Shown: in pieces, positions 17,289 to 26,974 of the stretch
Position numbering within the stretch: position 1 is the stretch's first letter
Layout of the letters: each line of letters opens with the position of its first letter
Source: Jiangella anatolica
GTDB taxonomy: Bacteria > Actinomycetota > Actinomycetes > Jiangellales > Jiangellaceae
DNA: 64,000 bases
Assembly: GCF_003236295.1 (NCBI RefSeq)
Contig: NZ_POTW01000001.1
Span: 124,001 to 188,000, forward strand
Direction: 5' to 3'
Program-made: the position numbers and the translations under genes
The notes under the pieces: generated by a model
Seen by the model: the letters and a program-made list of their open reading frames with translations, nothing else
Databases searched by the model: none
Told to the model about the DNA's origin: nothing

Positions 17289-18260
17289 GTGCTCTCGTTC
17301 ATCATCCGCCGCCTGGCGATCTCCGTCGTGGTCCTCGCCGGCATCAGCGTTCTGCTGTTCGTGCTGCTGCAGCTGATGCCGGGGGACCCGGCGGAGATGA
17401 TGGTCGACCCGTTCAGCTTCAGCGGCGACCGGGCGGCGGCCGTACAGCAGCGACGCGAGGAGCTGGGCCTGGACCAGTCCCTGTTCGTGCAGTACGTCCG
17501 CTGGATCGGGGAGTTCGTCCAGGGCAACCTCGGCTTCTCCTACAGCACCCAGCGGCCGGTGACCGAGATCATGCTGGAGCGGTTCGGGCCGACCGCCCGG
17601 CTGATGGGGACCGGGCTGGTCATCGCGCTGCTGGTCGGCATCCCGGTCGGCATCCTCGCCGCGATGCGGCGCAACACCGCCGTCGACTACGGCGCGACGG
17701 TGCTCAGCCTGATCGCCATCTCGATCCCGAGCTTCTTCGTCGCGCTCATCGGCATCTACGTGTTCGGCCTGAAGCTGGGCTGGCTGCCGACCGCCGGCAT
17801 CAACAGCGCCGGCGGCGGCGGGCTGGCCGACTCGCTGCGCCACCTGGTGCTGCCCGCGGGCATTCTCGGGTTCGCGCTGGCCGGGCCGTACGTGCGCTAC
17901 GCGCGGGCGGCGATGCTGGAGGTCCTCGGCCAGGACTATCTGACGACGGCCCGCTCCAAGGGCCTGGCGCGACGGCGAGTGATCGGCCGGCACGCGTTGC
18001 ACAACGCGCTGATCCCGCTGGTCACCGTCGTCGCGGTGCAGATACCGACGCTGTTCGCCGGCGCGGTGATCATCGAGCAGATCTTCGCCTGGCCGGGGAT
18101 GGGCCGGATGGCGCTGGACGCCGTCCGCGCCCGCGACTACCCGATCCTGCTCGGGTTCGTGATGGCGGTCGCGGTGCTGGTGCTGCTGTGCAACCTGATC
18201 GCCGACATCGCCTACGCGATCATCGACCCTCGCATCCGACTGTCTGGAGCACGCGCATGA
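17289..18260 (+). CDS. ABC transporter permease, DppB-like
   Basis: 323 residues starting GTG one base after the SBP stop. The N-terminal membrane helix is followed by MPGDPAEMM, typical for DppB/OppB, then a periplasmic stretch and five membrane segments. The cytoplasmic coupling loop EVLGQDYLTTARSKGL (EAA motif) is present. It overlaps the second permease by ATGA. Confidence 0.9.
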   Translation: MLSFIIRRLAISVVVLAGISVLLFVLLQLMPGDPAEMMVDPFSFSGDRAAAVQQRREELGLDQSLFVQYVRWIGEFVQGNLGFSYSTQRPVTEIMLERFGPTARLMGTGLVIALLVGIPVGILAAMRRNTAVDYGATVLSLIAISIPSFFVALIGIYVFGLKLGWLPTAGINSAGGGGLADSLRHLVLPAGILGFALAGPYVRYARAAMLEVLGQDYLTTARSKGLARRRVIGRHALHNALIPLVTVVAVQIPTLFAGAVIIEQIFAWPGMGRMALDAVRARDYPILLGFVMAVAVLVLLCNLIADIAYAIIDPRIRLSGARA

Positions 18261-19144
18261 CCGCACTGGACACCGTGACGCCGCCGGCCGGGCCGGGCTC
18301 GCTGTCGCCGGGGCAGCTGGCCGTGCGGCGGTTCCGGCGGCACAAGGTGGCGGTGGCCGGGCTGGTGCTGCTGGTGCTGTTCGGCCTGGCCGCCGTCGTG
18401 CTGCCGTTCTTCCTGGACGACCCGAACGCGGTGGACCCGACGGCGATCCGGCAGGGCCCGGGCGACGGGCACCTGCTGGGCACCGACTCGGCCGGGCGCG
18501 ACGTGCTGGCCCGGCTGGCCGCCGGCGGCCGGGTGTCGCTGCTGGTCGGGCTCAGCGTCGCCGCCCTGACGACGACCATCGGGCTCGTGCTCGGCGCCGT
18601 CGCCGGGTACTTCCGCGGCTGGGTCGACGCGGTGCTCAGCCGGATCACCGACGTCGTCCTGTCGTTCCCGACGCTGATCATCGTGATCGTCGTGGTGGCC
18701 TTCGTCGGGCCCAGCGTGACGGCGCTGATCCTGGGCATCGGCCTGTTCCACTGGCCGGTCGCGTTCCGGATCGTCCGCGGCCTGACGCTGTCGCTGCGCG
18801 AGCAGGACTCCGTCCAGGCTGTCTCCGGGCTGGGCGCCGGCCCGGGCCGGGTGCTGCGCAAGCACGTCGTGCCCGCCGTCGTCGCGCCGCTCACCGTGGT
18901 GGCGACGCTGGAGGTGGCGCAGGCCATCCTGCTGGAGGCGGCGCTGTCGTTCATCGGTCTCGGCGTCCCGCCGCCGACCGCGAGCTGGGGGAACATGCTC
19001 AACGAGGCACAGTCGCTGACCATCCTGGAGTCGATGCCGTGGCTCTGGCTGCCGCCGGGCATCGCGATCGCGCTGACCGTCCTCGCGGTCAACTTCGTCG
19101 GCGACGGCCTGCGCGACGCCGCCGACCCGAGGGCGGCCCGATGA
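18257..19144 (+). CDS. ABC transporter permease, DppC-like
   Basis: 295 residues. The N-terminal [13 protein letters not shown] helix is characteristic of DppC/OppC, as are [16 protein letters not shown] and the EAA-type loop [19 protein letters not shown] longer frame extends upstream inside dppB, but the ATG overlapping the dppB stop is the clear choice. Partner of the permease at 17289. Confidence 0.9.
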   Translation: MTALDTVTPPAGPGSLSPGQLAVRRFRRHKVAVAGLVLLVLFGLAAVVLPFFLDDPNAVDPTAIRQGPGDGHLLGTDSAGRDVLARLAAGGRVSLLVGLSVAALTTTIGLVLGAVAGYFRGWVDAVLSRITDVVLSFPTLIIVIVVVAFVGPSVTALILGIGLFHWPVAFRIVRGLTLSLREQDSVQAVSGLGAGPGRVLRKHVVPAVVAPLTVVATLEVAQAILLEAALSFIGLGVPPPTASWGNMLNEAQSLTILESMPWLWLPPGIAIALTVLAVNFVGDGLRDAADPRAAR

Positions 19145-20136
19145 CCGAGCCGCTGCTGTCGATCGAGAACCTGGTCACCGAGTTCCGGGTGGAGGGCGGC
19201 GTCGTGCCGGCCGTCAACGGCGCCGGCTACCACGTCATGCCCGGCGAGACGGTCGGGATCGTGGGCGAGTCCGGCTCCGGCAAGAGCGTGACGGTGGCGT
19301 CCGTGCTGGGCCTGCTGCCGTCGTCGGGCCGGGTCGTGTCGGGCACCACCCGGTTCGCCGGGCGGGACCTGCTGGCGCTGCGGGAACGCGAGCTGGAGCA
19401 GATCCGCGGCCGCGACATCGGGCTGGTCTTCCAGGACCCGATGACGGCGCTGAACCCGGTCATGACCATCGGCGAGCAGATCGCCGAAGGACTGCGCCGG
19501 CACCAGGCCGGCCTGTCCCGGCGCGCGGCCGGAGCGCGGGTGGCGGAGCTGCTGGCCGAGGTCGGCATCCCGTCGCCGAAGGAGCGGGCCCGGCAGTACC
19601 CGCACCAGTTCTCCGGCGGGATGCGCCAGCGCGCGATGATCGCGATGGCCATGGCGAACCGGCCCCGGCTGATCATCGCCGACGAGCCGACGACCGCGCT
19701 CGACGTCACCATCCAGGCGCAGATCCTGGACCTGCTGCGCCGGGTGCAGCGCGAGCACGACGCCGCACTGGTGATGATCACCCACGACCTCGGGGTCATC
19801 GCGGAGATGACCGAGCGGGTGGTGGTGATGTACGCCGGCCGGGTGGTCGAGACCGCCGACGTCGACTCGATCTTCCACCGGCCCCGGCACCCCTACACCC
19901 GCGGACTGCTGCGCAGTCTGCCCCGGCTGGGAGAGCGGCGCGACGAGCTGCCCGCCATCGGCGGACAGCCGCCGGACCCGCGCCGGCTGCCGGACGGGTG
20001 CTCCTTCCGGGTGCGCTGCGACCTGTCCGGCGGACGGGCCGAGTGCGGCTTCCAGCCGGCTCTGACGGAGGTCGCCGCCGGCCACGTCAGCGCCTGCCAC
20101 TTCCATGCCGAGCTGGCGGCGGAGGAGGTGGCATGA
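19141..20136 (+). CDS. ABC transporter ATP-binding protein, DppD-like
   Basis: 331 residues. Walker [10 protein letters not shown]-loop [13 protein letters not shown], signature [12 protein letters not shown] and Walker [13 protein letters not shown] are all intact. The C-terminal Cys-containing oligopeptide/dipeptide extension ([12 protein letters not shown]...) is present. ATGA coupling on both sides. It energises the importer with the paralogue at 20133. Confidence 0.9.
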   Translation: MTEPLLSIENLVTEFRVEGGVVPAVNGAGYHVMPGETVGIVGESGSGKSVTVASVLGLLPSSGRVVSGTTRFAGRDLLALRERELEQIRGRDIGLVFQDPMTALNPVMTIGEQIAEGLRRHQAGLSRRAAGARVAELLAEVGIPSPKERARQYPHQFSGGMRQRAMIAMAMANRPRLIIADEPTTALDVTIQAQILDLLRRVQREHDAALVMITHDLGVIAEMTERVVVMYAGRVVETADVDSIFHRPRHPYTRGLLRSLPRLGERRDELPAIGGQPPDPRRLPDGCSFRVRCDLSGGRAECGFQPALTEVAAGHVSACHFHAELAAEEVA

Positions 20137-21158
20137 GCGGCGCCGATCCACTGCTGTCCGTCGACGGGCTGGTGAAGCACTTCCCGATCCGCGGGGGCGT
20201 CCTGCAGCGCCAGGTCGCCACCGTCCGCGCGGTCGACGGCGTGTCGTTCCGGATCGGACGGGGCGAGACGCTGGCGCTGGTCGGCGAGTCCGGCTGCGGC
20301 AAGTCCACCGTCGGCAAGACGATCATGCGGTTCCACCAGCCCACGGCCGGCACCGTCCGGTTCGATGGCCGCGACCTGGCCGCGATGAAGCCGCGCGAGC
20401 TGCGTGCGGTCCGCCGGGACATCCAGTTCGTCTTCCAGGACCCGTTCGCCTCGCTGCCGGCCCGGATGCCGGTCGGCGACATCCTCGCCGAGCCGCTGGA
20501 GATCCACGGCGTGGGCGACCGGCGGTCGCGCCGGGCCCGCGTCGTCGAGCTACTGGAGCTGGTCGGCCTCGGCGCCGACGCCGTCAACCGGTACCCGCAC
20601 GAGTTCTCCGGCGGGCAGCGGCAGCGGGTCGGCATCGCCCGCGCGCTGGCGCTGGAGCCGCGGCTGCTGATCCTGGACGAGCCGGTGTCCGCGCTGGACG
20701 TGTCCATCCAGGCGCAGGTGGTCAACCTCCTCGCCCGGCTGCAGCGCCAGCTCGGCGTGGCGTACCTGTTCATCGCGCACGACCTGGCCGTGGTCCAGCA
20801 CCTCGCGCACCGGGTGGCGGTGATGTACCTCGGGCACATCGTCGAGTACGGCGACGCCGACACGGTCTTCACCCGGCCGGCTCACCCGTACACGCAGGCG
20901 CTGCTGTCCGCCGTCCCGGTGCCGGACCCCCGGCTGCGCGACCTGGACCGCCGGATCCTGCTCACCGGCGACCTGCCGAGCCCGGCCGACCCACCGGCCG
21001 GCTGCCCGTTCCACACCCGGTGCTGGAAGGCCGAGGAGCGCTGCCGGGCCGAGCGGCCGGCGCTGGAGGTACGCACCCCCGGCGGAGCGGACTCGGCCTG
21101 CCACTTCGCCGCCGAGGCGGAGCTGACCAGCGGACCGGCCGGGAGGACGGCATCGTGA
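20133..21158 (+). CDS. ABC transporter ATP-binding protein, DppF-like
   Basis: 341 residues. Walker [13 protein letters not shown], signature [12 protein letters not shown] and Walker [13 protein letters not shown] are present, with the C-terminal [14 protein letters not shown] motif of oligopeptide ATPases. It begins with the DppF-like extra loop [13 protein letters not shown]. Coupled to the genes on both sides by 4-bp overlaps. Confidence 0.9.
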   Translation: MSGADPLLSVDGLVKHFPIRGGVLQRQVATVRAVDGVSFRIGRGETLALVGESGCGKSTVGKTIMRFHQPTAGTVRFDGRDLAAMKPRELRAVRRDIQFVFQDPFASLPARMPVGDILAEPLEIHGVGDRRSRRARVVELLELVGLGADAVNRYPHEFSGGQRQRVGIARALALEPRLLILDEPVSALDVSIQAQVVNLLARLQRQLGVAYLFIAHDLAVVQHLAHRVAVMYLGHIVEYGDADTVFTRPAHPYTQALLSAVPVPDPRLRDLDRRILLTGDLPSPADPPAGCPFHTRCWKAEERCRAERPALEVRTPGGADSACHFAAEAELTSGPAGRTAS

Positions 21159-22240
21159 GAGAGGGCATGTGGCGCTACGCGGACCGGCTGCCGGCCGTCG
21201 CCGCCAAGAGCATCGTCAGCCTGGGCGAGGGCGGCACCCCGGTGCTGGACCTCACCGAGCCGTTCGGCCGCCTCCTCGGCGTCGCGTCGGTGCTGGCCAA
21301 GGCCGAGGACCGCAACCCGACCGGCTCGTTCAAGGCGCGCATCGCGTCGGTCGCCTACTCGCTGGTGAACGAGCACGGGCTGGCCGGGACCGTCGGGACG
21401 TCGTCGGGCAACGGCGGCGCGGCGGCGGCCGCGTACGCCGCGGCGGCCGGGTCGCGGGCGATCCTGTTCACGCTCACCGACACGGCGCCGGTGAAGCTGC
21501 GCGAGATCCTGGTGATGGGCGCGACGGTGCACCGGGTGGCCGGCGTCGGGCACGACGCCGCCTCCACCCGCGCCGTCGCCGACGCCATCGCCGAGCAGGC
21601 GGAGCGGCGCGGCTTCGCGCCGATGCTGACCGCGTTCCACTACGCCCCCGAGGCCATGCGGGGCGTGTCGACGATCGCCTACGAGCTGGCCGAGCAGGCG
21701 CCGGAGCTGACGGCGCTGTACCTGCCGGTCGGCGGCGGCGGCCTGCTCACCGGCGTGCACCGCGGCTACCGCGAGCTCGGGCACGGGCCGCGTCTCGTCG
21801 GCGTCCAGCCGTCCGGGTCCGCGGCGCTGCGCCGTGCCCTCGACGGGCACCCCGGCGGCATCGCCGGCACCGTGGAGACGACGGTGTCTGGGCTGCAGAT
21901 GGCCGCGCTGTACGACACCGACGGAGCCGTCGGCGCGGTGCGCGAGTCCGGCGGGCACGCCGTCGAGATCGGCGACGAGGAGATCTGGCGGGCGCAGGAG
22001 CAGCTGGCCCGCTGCGGCGTGCTGGTCGAGCCGGCCGGCGCCACCGCGCTGGCCGGGCTGTTCGCCGACGCCCGGGCCGGCCGGCTGCACCGCGACGACC
22101 GGGTGGCGATCGTGCTCACCGGCGCCGGCTACAAGGACCGCGACGCGCTGGCGCGACTGGCGCCGGACGGCGACGTGCCGGTGATCCCGCCGGACGAGGT
22201 GCCGGCCCGCCTCGACGCGCTGTTGGGGCGGACCCGATGA
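21155..22240 (+). CDS. PLP-dependent beta-family enzyme (threonine-synthase-like lyase)
   Basis: 361 residues from GTG 21155. The PLP lysine is in [11 protein letters not shown], a glycine-rich phosphate loop in [11 protein letters not shown], and GGGGLLTG follows. The opening [12 protein letters not shown] is typical of threonine synthase and its relatives, including amino-acid lyases and diaminopropionate ammonia-lyase. Placed after a peptide-type importer and before a deacylase, a catabolic lyase or deaminase is more likely than threonine biosynthesis. The released imine would fit the RidA gene in the island. Confidence 0.75.
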   Translation: MREGMWRYADRLPAVAAKSIVSLGEGGTPVLDLTEPFGRLLGVASVLAKAEDRNPTGSFKARIASVAYSLVNEHGLAGTVGTSSGNGGAAAAAYAAAAGSRAILFTLTDTAPVKLREILVMGATVHRVAGVGHDAASTRAVADAIAEQAERRGFAPMLTAFHYAPEAMRGVSTIAYELAEQAPELTALYLPVGGGGLLTGVHRGYRELGHGPRLVGVQPSGSAALRRALDGHPGGIAGTVETTVSGLQMAALYDTDGAVGAVRESGGHAVEIGDEEIWRAQEQLARCGVLVEPAGATALAGLFADARAGRLHRDDRVAIVLTGAGYKDRDALARLAPDGDVPVIPPDEVPARLDALLGRTR

Positions 22241-23220
22241 GCGCGGCATGGCGCGAGCACCGGCTGCGGACCGGGCCGCGTGGGCCGGGGCTGGACGTGC
22301 ACGAGCTGGACAGCGGCGTGCCCGGGCCGACCGTCGTGATCCTCGGCGGGGTGCACGGCAACGAGGTCGGCGGGATCGTGGCCGCGGGACGGCTCACCCG
22401 GAAGCCGCTGCCGCTGCGGGCCGGCCGGCTGCGCGTCGTCCCCGTCACGCACGAGGCGGCCTACCAGGCCGACAGCCGCGTCGGTCCGGGCGACGGCCTC
22501 AACTTGGCCCGGGTGTTCCCGGGGCGCGCCGACGGCTCGGACACCGAGCGGCTGGCCCACCTGGTGACCGAGCGGCTGCTGCGCACGGCCGACGTGCTGA
22601 TCGACCTGCACACGTCCAGTCCCGAGACCGAGATGCCGCTGTTCGCCGGGTGCCTCGACGACGGGTCGGAGGCGGCCAGCCGCGCGGTCGGGCTGGCGGT
22701 GGCCTTCGGCGCGCCGGTGGTGTGGACGCACGGCTCGCTCGGCCCCGGCCGCACGCTCACCGTGGCCCGCGACCTGGGCATCCCGGCCATCTACGCGGAG
22801 TCGCCGATGGGCGGCGTCCTCGACGACCGGAACCTCGACGCCTACGTGTCCGGCGTGCGGCGGGTGCTGGCGGATCTCGCGATGCTCCCCGCCCGGCCGG
22901 CGCGGACCGCTACGGTGCCGGTATGGCTGCACGGCGACGGTGACGTCGACATGTTCTCGCAGGCCACCGCCGGCGGGATGTTCCACGCGGAGGTCGCCCT
23001 GATGGACCGGGTCCAGGCCGGCCAGCCGGTCGGCACCGTCGTCGACCCGCAGGCGCGGGTCCTGCAGCACATCCTGGCCACCGCGGCCGGTCACGTCGTC
23101 ACCCTGCGCCGCAGGGCGCACGTCCATCCCGGGACCCCGGTCGCCGGCATCGCCGCCACCCGGCCGGCGTCGCTGGGACTGCCGTCCGACGCGCTCGTCC
23201 CCTCTGGAGCACTCCGATGA
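22237..23220 (+). CDS. Succinylglutamate desuccinylase/aspartoacylase family (M14-like) deacylase
   Basis: 327 residues. Zinc ligands appear as GGVHGNEVGG (His and Glu) and LIDLHTSSPE (His), as in AstE, aspartoacylase and ectoine-degrading DoeB. These cytoplasmic enzymes remove an N-acyl group from an amino acid. The gene sits between the PLP lyase and the IclR regulator with 4-bp overlaps, so an N-acylated amino compound may be an intermediate. The C-terminal small domain is of normal length. Substrate unknown. Confidence 0.8.
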   Translation: MSAAWREHRLRTGPRGPGLDVHELDSGVPGPTVVILGGVHGNEVGGIVAAGRLTRKPLPLRAGRLRVVPVTHEAAYQADSRVGPGDGLNLARVFPGRADGSDTERLAHLVTERLLRTADVLIDLHTSSPETEMPLFAGCLDDGSEAASRAVGLAVAFGAPVVWTHGSLGPGRTLTVARDLGIPAIYAESPMGGVLDDRNLDAYVSGVRRVLADLAMLPARPARTATVPVWLHGDGDVDMFSQATAGGMFHAEVALMDRVQAGQPVGTVVDPQARVLQHILATAAGHVVTLRRRAHVHPGTPVAGIAATRPASLGLPSDALVPSGALR

Positions 23221-23996
23221 GCAACGACGCCACCTACCCGATCCGCGCCGTCGAGCGCGTGTGCGACATCCTCGACCTGATCCAGCAGCGGCCCGAGGGG
23301 CTGACGCTGGTCGACGTCACCCGGGCCGTCAAGCTGCCGAAGAGCTCGGCCTTCCGCTACCTGACCGCGCTCGAGGCGCGCGGCTACGTCGAGCGCGGCG
23401 AGGACGGCCGGTTCCTCGTCGGGCTGGCGCTGAACTCCGAGCGCCTCGACGTCATCACCCAGCGGGTCCGCCCGTACCTGGAGAAGCTGCGCGACGAGTT
23501 CGGCGAGACCGTCAGCCTGGGCATGTTCGACCGCGGCGGCGTCTACTACCTGGCGATCGTCGAGAGCCAGCGCGCCACCCGGACCGTCCAGCAGCCGAAC
23601 ATGCGCTACCCGATCCACGCCTCCGCCTTCGGCAAGGTGTTCACCGCCTGGCGCCCCGACGGTGAGGTGCGCGCGCTGCTGGAGCGCGAGGGCATGCCGC
23701 GCTACACCGAGCACACCATCACCGACCCGGACGCCTACCTGCGCGAGCTGGCCCGGGTCCGGGAGCGCGGCTACGCCATCAACGACCGCGAGGGGGAGCC
23801 GGACAGCCGCTGCGTGGCGGTGCCGGTGCACGGCCTGCGGCTGCCGATCTCGATGAGCCTGTCCGCGCCGCTGTCCCGGCTCGGCATGGACGACGTCCCG
23901 CACGTCGCCGAGGCGCTCACCGAGGCGGCCCGCGAGTTCTCGGCGCTCTCGACCCGGCCGCGGGACGAGCCGGAGGCACGCCCGCCCGGCGACTGA
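23217..23996 (+). CDS. IclR family transcriptional regulator (first)
   Basis: 259 residues. The N-terminal winged helix includes LVDVTRAVKLPKSSAFRYL, followed by the IclR effector domain with ASAFGKVFTAW and the GYAINDREGEPDSRCVAVPV stretch. It is the last gene of the 11564-23996 operon, overlapping the deacylase by ATGA. It would thus be co-expressed with the pathway and could act through the operators at 5967, 11483 and 24152. Probably a repressor released by a pathway intermediate, by inference. Confidence 0.87.
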   Translation: MSNDATYPIRAVERVCDILDLIQQRPEGLTLVDVTRAVKLPKSSAFRYLTALEARGYVERGEDGRFLVGLALNSERLDVITQRVRPYLEKLRDEFGETVSLGMFDRGGVYYLAIVESQRATRTVQQPNMRYPIHASAFGKVFTAWRPDGEVRALLEREGMPRYTEHTITDPDAYLRELARVRERGYAINDREGEPDSRCVAVPVHGLRLPISMSLSAPLSRLGMDDVPHVAEALTEAAREFSALSTRPRDEPEARPPGD

Positions 23997-24108
23997 ACGT
24001 CTCCGTCGCGATGCTCGACCGAGCGGTTCGGCCGGGCCGCCTCGCCCTGCGCGGACACCCGTGGCCTGCGGCGATGCGCGGCGCCGGCCGGTGAGACGCG
24101 GGTAGGCA

Positions 24109-24168
24109 GGACGGATTTCGTCCCGTATGCTTTCGGCAGTTAGAACCAAGTGTTCCGTCTAATGAAAC
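24109..24168 (+). promoter_or_regulatory. Promoter with IclR-type operator before the aminotransferase operon
   Basis: A -10-like TATGCT (24126-24131) is followed by GTTCCGTCTAATGAAAC (24152-24168). This site matches 15 of 17 bases of the one at 5967. A small inverted repeat, GGACG-GATTT-CGTCC (24109-24123), precedes the -10 and could be part of the promoter or a terminator for the IclR gene. Confidence 0.55.
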
Positions 24169-24203
24169 GCCATCGATGTTCCGTCACCGCCTGGGAGGCG
24201 AGG

Positions 24204-25466
24204 TTGTCCACCGTTCTCGAGCGCTCTGCCGCGTTCGCCAGCCGTGCCCGTGAGCTCACGCCGGGCGGTGTGCACTCGAATGTCCGGTTGAGCGCGCCGT
24301 CGATCTTCTTCGAGCGCGGTGAGGGCGCCTGGCTCTACGACGTCGACGGCCGCGACTATGTGGACTATCTGCTCGGTCAGGGGCCGAACTTCCTGGGCCA
24401 CGCGCCGGCGCGGGTGAACGACGCCGTCGCCGCCGAGGCCCGGCGGGGCTCGGTGTTCGGCGCGAACCATGTGCTGGAGAACGAGGCGGGCGAGCTGTTC
24501 CTCGACACCGTGGGCTGGGCCGAGCGGGTGCGCTTCGGCGTCACCGGCACCGAGTCCGACCAGGCGGCGCTGCGGCTGGCCCGGGCGGCCACCGGGCGCA
24601 CCAAGTTCGTCCGGTTCGCCGGGACGTACCACGGCTGGCTGGACAACGTCCTCATGACGATGGTCGACGGCAAGCCGGCGCCGGGCAGTGCCGGGCAGTT
24701 GCCGCACGGGATCGCCGAGTCGTACGTGCTGGCGTTCAACGACGCCGCCGCGCTGGAGGCGACGCTGGCCGAGCACGACGACATCGCCGCGGTGATCGTG
24801 GAGCCGGTGATGTTCAACAACGGCGCCATCCCGCCGGCCGAGGGGTTCCTCGCCGAGGTGCGCCGGCTGTGCGACGCGCACGGGGTGGTGCTCATCTTCG
24901 ACGAGGTCATCACCGGCTTCCGGGTCGCGCTGGGCGGCGCCGCGGAGCGGTTCGGGGTGCGGCCGGACCTCGCCGTCTACGGCAAGGCGATGGCCGGTGG
25001 CTGGCCGGTGTCGGCGCTGGCCGGTTCCGCGGAGTTGATGGACCTGTTCGCCGGCGGCGTCGTCCACGCGGGCACCTTCAACGGCTCGGTGCCGGCCTGC
25101 GCCGCGGTCATCGCCAGCCTGCGGGCGCTGCGGGAGGACCCGCCGTACGAGCGGCTGGAGGCGTACGGCGCCTCGCTGATGCGCTCGATCGTCGAGATCG
25201 GCGGCGACCATGGCCTGCCGCTGCGCGCGCAGGGGCTGCCGATGGCCTTCCACGTGTCCTTCGGCGACCCCGCCCCGGTGCGCGACTACGCCGGTCTGGC
25301 CGGGCTGGACCTGGACCGTTACGCGGCGTTCTCGCACACCCTGGCCGACCACGGTGTGTGGGTCGCCGGCCGCGGCATCTGGTACGTCTCGGCGGCCCAC
25401 GCGGACAAGGAGCTGGCGGCGACGCTGGAGCGGTTCGCCGCCGCCGCGGCGCAGGCGGGCGCCTGA
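24204..25466 (+). CDS. Class III aminotransferase (glutamate-1-semialdehyde aminomutase-like)
   Basis: About 420 residues. I place the start at TTG 24204, because a GGGAGG lies 5 bp upstream and the protein then begins like GSA family members (LERSAAFASRARELTPGG). The longer ATG-initiated frame would run into the operator. The PLP lysine is in YGKAMAGGWP, and LIFDEVITGFR carries the conserved Asp. Context (MlrC, SDR, IclR) argues for a catabolic transaminase and not haem biosynthesis. Its stop overlaps the next ATG by one base. Confidence 0.83.
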   Translation: MSTVLERSAAFASRARELTPGGVHSNVRLSAPSIFFERGEGAWLYDVDGRDYVDYLLGQGPNFLGHAPARVNDAVAAEARRGSVFGANHVLENEAGELFLDTVGWAERVRFGVTGTESDQAALRLARAATGRTKFVRFAGTYHGWLDNVLMTMVDGKPAPGSAGQLPHGIAESYVLAFNDAAALEATLAEHDDIAAVIVEPVMFNNGAIPPAEGFLAEVRRLCDAHGVVLIFDEVITGFRVALGGAAERFGVRPDLAVYGKAMAGGWPVSALAGSAELMDLFAGGVVHAGTFNGSVPACAAVIASLRALREDPPYERLEAYGASLMRSIVEIGGDHGLPLRAQGLPMAFHVSFGDPAPVRDYAGLAGLDLDRYAAFSHTLADHGVWVAGRGIWYVSAAHADKELAATLERFAAAAAQAGA

Positions 25467-26974
25467 TGCGTCTGGCGCTGGTGGGCTTCGGCCACGAGGC
25501 GAACACGTTCGCCCCGTCCGCGGCGACGCTGGCGGCGTGGCGGCTGGCGGGGATCCTGGAGGGCGAGGAGATCCGGGATCGGCACGAACGCTCCGAGTCC
25601 ATCCTCGCCGGCTACTTCGGCTACGCGGCCGAGGACCCCGCCGCCGAGGTCGTCCCGCTGGCGTACAGCTGGATCACGCCCACCGGCGCCAGCACGGCCG
25701 AGGCGTTCGAGCACCTCACCGGCCTCATGCTGGCGCGGCTGCGGGACCAGGGCCCGTGGGACGGCGTCCTGCTGCCGCAGCACGGCGCGGCGGTCGCCGA
25801 CGGGCACCCCGACGCCGACGGCGAGTTCCTGCGCCGGGTGCGCGCCGCCGTCGGACCGGACGTCCCGATCGGCGTCACGCTCGACCTGCACGCCAACATC
25901 TCGCGGCAGCTGGTCGAGCACGCCGACGTCGTCACCGTCTACCAGACCAACCCGCATGTCGACGCGCGCGAGCAGGGCCTGGCCTGTGCCCGGCTGCTGG
26001 CCCGGACGATCCGCGGCGAGATCCGGCCGGTGCTGGCGCTGGCCCAACTGCCGCTGGCGGCCGGCATCCTGCGCATGGGCACCGGGCAGGAGCCGATGCG
26101 CGGGCTGCTCGCCCTGGCCCGCGAGCAGGAACGCCGTCCCGGCGTGCTCTCGGTCAGCCTGGTCGAGGGGTTCCCGTACGCCGACGTCGCCGAGATGGGC
26201 ATGTCGGTGGTCGCCGTCGCCGACGCCGACCCCGCGCTCGCCGCCGACGCCGCGCGCACCGTCGCCGCCGCCACGTGGGAGCGCCGGGCCGAGTTCGTGG
26301 GCACGGCGCCGGGCACCGAGGAGGCGATGCGGCAGGCCGGCGCCGCGGCCGACGGCGCCGACGGCCCGGTGCTCGTGCTGGACATGGGCGACAACGTCGG
26401 CGGCGGCAGCCCCGGCGACTCCACCCACGTGCTGCACGCGGCCCGCCGGCTCGGCGTCAAGGGGGTGGCGCAGTGCGTGTACGACCCCGCGGTCGCGTTG
26501 TCCTGCGCGGCCGCCGGCGTCGGCGCCCGGGTCGACCTCACCGTCGGCGGCAAGGTCGACGACCGGCACGGCGAGCCGTTCCCGATCCGCGGCGAGGTCA
26601 TCGCCGTCACCGACGGCCGGTTCGAGGACACGACGGCCACCCACGCCGGCGCTCGCGTGTTCGACCTGGGCACGTCGGCGGGCGTGCGCACCGACGACGG
26701 GTTCCTGCTGGCGCTGCACTCGCGGCCGGAGGGCACCTGGAGCCGGCTGCAGTTCAGCACGCTCGGCATCGACCCGGCCGCCGTGCCGATCATCGTCGCC
26801 AAGGGCGTGCACGCACCGCGGGCGGCGTTCGAGCCCATCGCCAGCCGCCTGATCTGGGCCGACACACCCGGCTCCACCAGCGCCGACCCGTCGGTGTTCG
26901 AGTTCGGTCACCGCCGCCGGCCGATGTACCCGTTCGAGCCCGCCGCCCGGTTCGACCCGGAGTCGGTCCGATGA
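25466..26974 (+). CDS. M81 family metallopeptidase (MlrC-like)
   Basis: 502 residues, full length for MlrC. The metal-binding stretches GVTLDLHANIS and NPHVDAREQG are present, as is the C-terminal domain with LDMGDNVGGGSPGD. The founding member linearises microcystin peptides, but most relatives in soil bacteria sit in catabolic operons with transporters and have unknown substrates. Here it is coupled to an aminotransferase and an SDR. The call is to family level only. Confidence 0.82.
   Translation: MRLALVGFGHEANTFAPSAATLAAWRLAGILEGEEIRDRHERSESILAGYFGYAAEDPAAEVVPLAYSWITPTGASTAEAFEHLTGLMLARLRDQGPWDGVLLPQHGAAVADGHPDADGEFLRRVRAAVGPDVPIGVTLDLHANISRQLVEHADVVTVYQTNPHVDAREQGLACARLLARTIRGEIRPVLALAQLPLAAGILRMGTGQEPMRGLLALAREQERRPGVLSVSLVEGFPYADVAEMGMSVVAVADADPALAADAARTVAAATWERRAEFVGTAPGTEEAMRQAGAAADGADGPVLVLDMGDNVGGGSPGDSTHVLHAARRLGVKGVAQCVYDPAVALSCAAAGVGARVDLTVGGKVDDRHGEPFPIRGEVIAVTDGRFEDTTATHAGARVFDLGTSAGVRTDDGFLLALHSRPEGTWSRLQFSTLGIDPAAVPIIVAKGVHAPRAAFEPIASRLIWADTPGSTSADPSVFEFGHRRRPMYPFEPAARFDPESVR

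Noticed and set aside
24150-24203. Upstream ATG start for the class III aminotransferase
   Set aside because: The added 18 residues do not resemble the family and would cover the operator. A TTG with a good SD at the right distance fits better.
24204-25466. hemL for haem biosynthesis
   Set aside because: No haem genes nearby. It lies in an IclR-controlled operon with MlrC and SDR genes.
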